Source: Pseudomonadota bacterium (GTDB lineage: Bacteria; Pseudomonadota; Alphaproteobacteria; Rhodospirillales; 2-02-FULL-58-16). Taken from it: a stretch of 9,017 nt of DNA. A model generated the notes under the pieces. The model was not told where the DNA came from and ran no database searches. It saw only the letters and a program-made list of their open reading frames with translations. Below, piece after piece: positions 6,743-9,017 of this stretch. The DNA lies in the NCBI GenBank assembly GCA_022572335.1, contig JACZWD010000107.1:1-9017 (forward strand), read 5' to 3'. How positions within the stretch are numbered: the first letter of the stretch is position 1; every line of letters starts with the position of its first letter. The position numbers and the translations under genes are program-made.

Positions 6743-7767
6743 TCGCCGCGGCGCCCACGCGCGGCGAAAAACCGCTGGCCCTGACCATGGGCGAACCGGC
6801 GGGCGTGGGTGGAGAAATTACCCTCAAGGCCTGGCTGCGCCGCGACGAGGGCCTGCCCCGTTTCTTCGCCGTCGACGATCCCGAGCGGCTCCGGCGGCTG
6901 GCCAGGCGTCTTGACCTGGCCGTGCCCATCGCGCCGATCGAAACACCCGAACGCGCGGCGGCGGCCTTTTCCTCGGGCCTTCCCGTGTTGCCTCAACCGC
7001 TGGCCGCGGAGGCGGTGCCCGGACATCCGGACCCGGCCAACGCCGAAGCCGTTCGCGCCGCCATCGAATGCGCCGTGACCCTTGTCCGCTCCGGGGACGC
7101 CGCGGCCGTGGTCACCAACCCCATCCAGAAACACTGCCTGTACCAGGCCGGGTTCCCGTTTCCCGGCCACACGGAGTTCCTGGCTTCCCTTGCCGGGGGC
7201 GACGCCGCCGCGGTCATGATGCTGGCGTGTGCGGAGCTGCGGGCGGTGCCGGTGACCGGACACACGAGCCTGCGCGACGCGGTGGGGGCGCTGAATACCG
7301 AACGCATCGTCGAGGTGGCGGCCATAACGGAGGCGGCGCTGCGCCGCGACTTCGGCATCGCCAGGCCGCGGCTGGCGGTGGCCGGACTCAATCCCCACGC
7401 CGGCGAGGACGGGGCCATGGGCTCGGAGGAGGCCGACATCATCGCGCCGGCGGTGGCGGCGCTCGGCGACAGGGGCATCGACGCCTTCGGCCCGGTGCCT
7501 CCCGATACCCTGTTCAGCGCCCGTTCGCGCAAGGGCTACGATGCCGCCATCTGCATGTACCACGACCAGGCCCTGATCCCGGTCAAGGCCATCGACTTCG
7601 ACGGCGCCGTCAACGTCACCCTGGGCCTGCCGTTCGTGCGCACCTCGCCCGATCACGGCACGGCGCTCGACATCGCCGGCTCGGGCAAGGCCAACGAGGC
7701 GAGCCTGGTCGCCGCGCTCAGGATGGCGGCCGAGATGGCGCGGCGGCGGGCGTCGGCCGATTCTTAG
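6739..7767 (+). CDS. pdxA: 4-hydroxythreonine-4-phosphate dehydrogenase PdxA
   Basis: PdxA is the cytoplasmic NAD(P)-dependent enzyme that oxidises 4-phosphohydroxy-L-threonine; the product decarboxylates and is used by PdxJ in the DXP-dependent route to pyridoxal phosphate. The 342 residues carry the family signatures: TMGEPAGVGGEI (16-27), PGHTEFLAS (142-150), GLNPHAGEDGAMGSEE (216-231), ICMYHDQALIPVK (271-283) and LPFVRTSPDHGTALDIAG (297-314). The three metal-binding histidines expected for the family are H144, H220 and H275. Length is normal. The GTG start overlaps the surA stop by four bases (GTGA), pointing to translational coupling. A later ATG at residue 17 would remove the first strand and is rejected. 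Its place between surA and rsmA is the same as in E. coli and reflects old operon history rather than a role in outer-membrane assembly. Confidence 0.96.
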   Translation: MIAAAPTRGEKPLALTMGEPAGVGGEITLKAWLRRDEGLPRFFAVDDPERLRRLARRLDLAVPIAPIETPERAAAAFSSGLPVLPQPLAAEAVPGHPDPANAEAVRAAIECAVTLVRSGDAAAVVTNPIQKHCLYQAGFPFPGHTEFLASLAGGDAAAVMMLACAELRAVPVTGHTSLRDAVGALNTERIVEVAAITEAALRRDFGIARPRLAVAGLNPHAGEDGAMGSEEADIIAPAVAALGDRGIDAFGPVPPDTLFSARSRKGYDAAICMYHDQALIPVKAIDFDGAVNVTLGLPFVRTSPDHGTALDIAGSGKANEASLVAALRMAAEMARRRASADS

Positions 7768-7775
7768 AGACTCCG

Positions 7776-8612
7776 GTGTCCGAACCCGCCTCCCCCCGGC
7801 CCCGGCTGCCGCCGCTGCGCGAGGTGATCGCGCGCCACAAGCTCAGCGCCCGGCGTTCCCTGGGCCAGCATTTCCTGCTCGACCTCAATCTGTGCGCCCG
7901 TATCGCCCGCGCCGCCGGGAACCTGGGGCGGACCACCGTCATCGAAGTGGGGCCCGGTCCCGGCGGCCTCACCCGCGCCCTGCTGGAGGCGGGGGCCGCC
8001 CGCGTCGTCGCCGTGGAGCGCGACGGGCGCTGCGTCGCCGCCCTCGCAGAGCTTGCCGCCGCCTACGGGCCGCGCCTGGAAGTGGTCGAAGGCGATGCGC
8101 TGGAGACCGACCTCGCCGCCCTCGGCCCGGCCCCGCGGCGCATCGTCGCCAACCTGCCCTACAACGTGGCCACGCCGCTGCTGATCGGCTGGCTCAAGCA
8201 GATCACGGACTTCGCCGGCCTCACCCTGATGTTCCAGAAAGAGGTCGCCGACCGTCTCACGGCCCGTCCGTGGACGAAGGATTTCGGCCGCCTTTCGGTC
8301 ATGGCCCAATGGCTGTGCGCGGTCCGCCGCGAGTTCAACGTCGCCAGCACGGCCTTTACCCCGCCGCCCAAGGTGGCCTCGACGGTCGTTTCCCTGACCC
8401 CGCGGCCGACGCCCCTGGCCCCGGCGGACTGGACCGCCCTGGAAACGGTGACCGCCACCGCCTTCGGCCAGCGCCGCAAGATGCTGCGCAAAAGCCTGCA
8501 ACGCCTGGACCTCGACCTGGAAAGCCTGGGCATCGATCCCACGGCGCGGGCCGAGGAGCTGGCGGTGGAGCAGTTCTGCGCGCTGGCACGCGCCTACGAG
8601 GAACGGAGTTGA
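7776..8612 (+). CDS. rsmA: 16S rRNA (adenine(1518)-N6/adenine(1519)-N6)-dimethyltransferase RsmA
   Basis: RsmA (KsgA) uses SAM to dimethylate two adjacent adenines in the 3'-terminal hairpin loop of 16S rRNA late in 30S assembly; its loss gives kasugamycin resistance in many bacteria. From the GTG at 7776 the protein is 278 residues, normal for the family. Visible motifs are SLGQHFLLD (28-36), SAM motif I VIEVGPGPGGL (55-65), VVAVERD (77-83), VVEGDAL (103-109), the catalytic IVANLPYNVATPLL (123-136), MFQKEVADRL (162-171), FTPPPKVAS (194-202) and FGQRRKMLRKSL (240-251). The family usually has LGQNF; here it is LGQHF. The frame is open far upstream inside pdxA, but the GTG eight bases after the pdxA stop gives the expected N-terminus. 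Upstream AGAG is only a weak ribosome binding site. It is the last gene of the operon and meets tonB head-on after 22 bases. Confidence 0.95.
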   Translation: MSEPASPRPRLPPLREVIARHKLSARRSLGQHFLLDLNLCARIARAAGNLGRTTVIEVGPGPGGLTRALLEAGAARVVAVERDGRCVAALAELAAAYGPRLEVVEGDALETDLAALGPAPRRIVANLPYNVATPLLIGWLKQITDFAGLTLMFQKEVADRLTARPWTKDFGRLSVMAQWLCAVRREFNVASTAFTPPPKVASTVVSLTPRPTPLAPADWTALETVTATAFGQRRKMLRKSLQRLDLDLESLGIDPTARAEELAVEQFCALARAYEERS

Positions 8613-8634
8613 ACGCGCTCCCTGTCCGCCCGCA

Positions 8635-9017
8635 TCAGTCCGTGAGCCGGAAGGTTATCGGCACGTCGATGGCGCCGGCCACGGGGACGCCGGCCCACTT
8701 GGCGGGAACGAAGCGCCACGCCCGCACGGCCTTCAGGGCGGCCCTGTCCAGGATGGCGTGCCCACTGCTCGACACCACCTCCACCGACCGCGCCGTGCCG
8801 CCCGGCAGCACCTGGACGCGCAGGACCACGCGCCCTTCGATCTCCTTCCTGCGGGCGCGGTAGGGATAGACCGGCGGGACGTTGCCCAGATGGCCGGCCG
8901 CGTAGCCGGCGGCGCTCACCGTCCGCTTCGCGCCACCGCTCGTCTCCCGGCTGGACACGCCCGGCGCACGCGCCACGGGGGCCGCGGGGGCGGTCGAAGC
9001 GACGAATGTCTCGAGCT
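8635..9017 (-). CDS. tonB: TonB-type energy transducer, C-terminal part; 5' end beyond the window edge
   Basis: The minus strand is open from the right edge to a TGA at 8637-8635, giving 126 residues of C-terminal sequence. The last 80 or so form a TonB C-terminal domain: PVYPYRARRKEIEGRVVLRV, then VEVVSSSG, LDRAALKAVRAWRFVPAKW and a final VPITFRL strand. Before it is an alanine-, proline- and serine-rich stretch (for example ASTAPAAPVARAPG), consistent with the periplasm-spanning linker. TonB couples the ExbB-ExbD proton-driven motor to outer-membrane receptors for iron chelates and other nutrients. A GTG at 8976 could serve as a start but would cut into the linker and leave no membrane anchor, so the true N-terminus is taken to lie outside. 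The assignment to the TonB family is firm; which paralogue this is, and whether exbBD are adjacent, cannot be seen. Confidence 0.88.
   Translation of the reverse strand, partial: LETFVASTAPAAPVARAPGVSSRETSGGAKRTVSAAGYAAGHLGNVPPVYPYRARRKEIEGRVVLRVQVLPGGTARSVEVVSSSGHAILDRAALKAVRAWRFVPAKWAGVPVAGAIDVPITFRLTD

Noticed and set aside
7068..7775. N-terminal extension of rsmA through pdxA
   Set aside because: The extension is an R/G/H-rich shadow of pdxA; the GTG at 7776 gives the normal family length and N-terminus.
8605..8621. GGAG/CTCC stem at the rsmA stop as a terminator
   Set aside because: Only four pairs with a nine-base loop and no T-run on either strand.

Overview
The window looks like chromosomal DNA of a high-GC Gram-negative bacterium. 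The gene order lptF-lptG-lptD-surA-pdxA-rsmA and the sequence character of LptD and SurA point to Alphaproteobacteria, possibly Rhodospirillales-like. The taxon is inferred from gene content and composition; there is no rRNA or tRNA here to confirm it.

Layout. Positions 1-703 (minus strand) hold the N-terminal 234 residues of a class I SAM-dependent methyltransferase that runs off the left edge. It is less GC-rich than the rest and uses many AGA/AGG and ATA codons. Positions 704-959 are a divergent intergenic region that must carry the start signals of the methyltransferase and of the operon to its right. Positions 960-8612 (plus strand) are one compact run of six genes: lptF, lptG, lptD, surA, pdxA and rsmA. 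Gaps are 22, 6, 91, -4 and 8 bases, so co-transcription is likely, with an extra signal possible in the 91-base lptD-surA gap. Positions 8635-9017 (minus strand) hold the C-terminal part of a TonB-type energy transducer, convergent with rsmA.

How the genes fit together. LptF and LptG are the membrane subunits of the ABC transporter that extracts lipopolysaccharide from the inner membrane. LptD is the outer-membrane barrel that inserts it at the cell surface, and SurA is the periplasmic chaperone that helps fold barrels, LptD being a known client in E. coli. PdxA (vitamin B6 synthesis) and RsmA (16S rRNA dimethylation) are housekeeping passengers; E. coli also has lptD-surA-pdxA-rsmA in this order. 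The partial TonB also serves the outer membrane, powering TonB-dependent receptors.

I found no RNA gene, CRISPR array, insertion sequence or phage gene, and no convincing new system. The operon is a well-known housekeeping cluster. The points most worth a second look are the compositionally odd methyltransferase beside the LPS-export operon, the hairpin-prone leader of that gene, and the cysteine arrangements in LptD and SurA.
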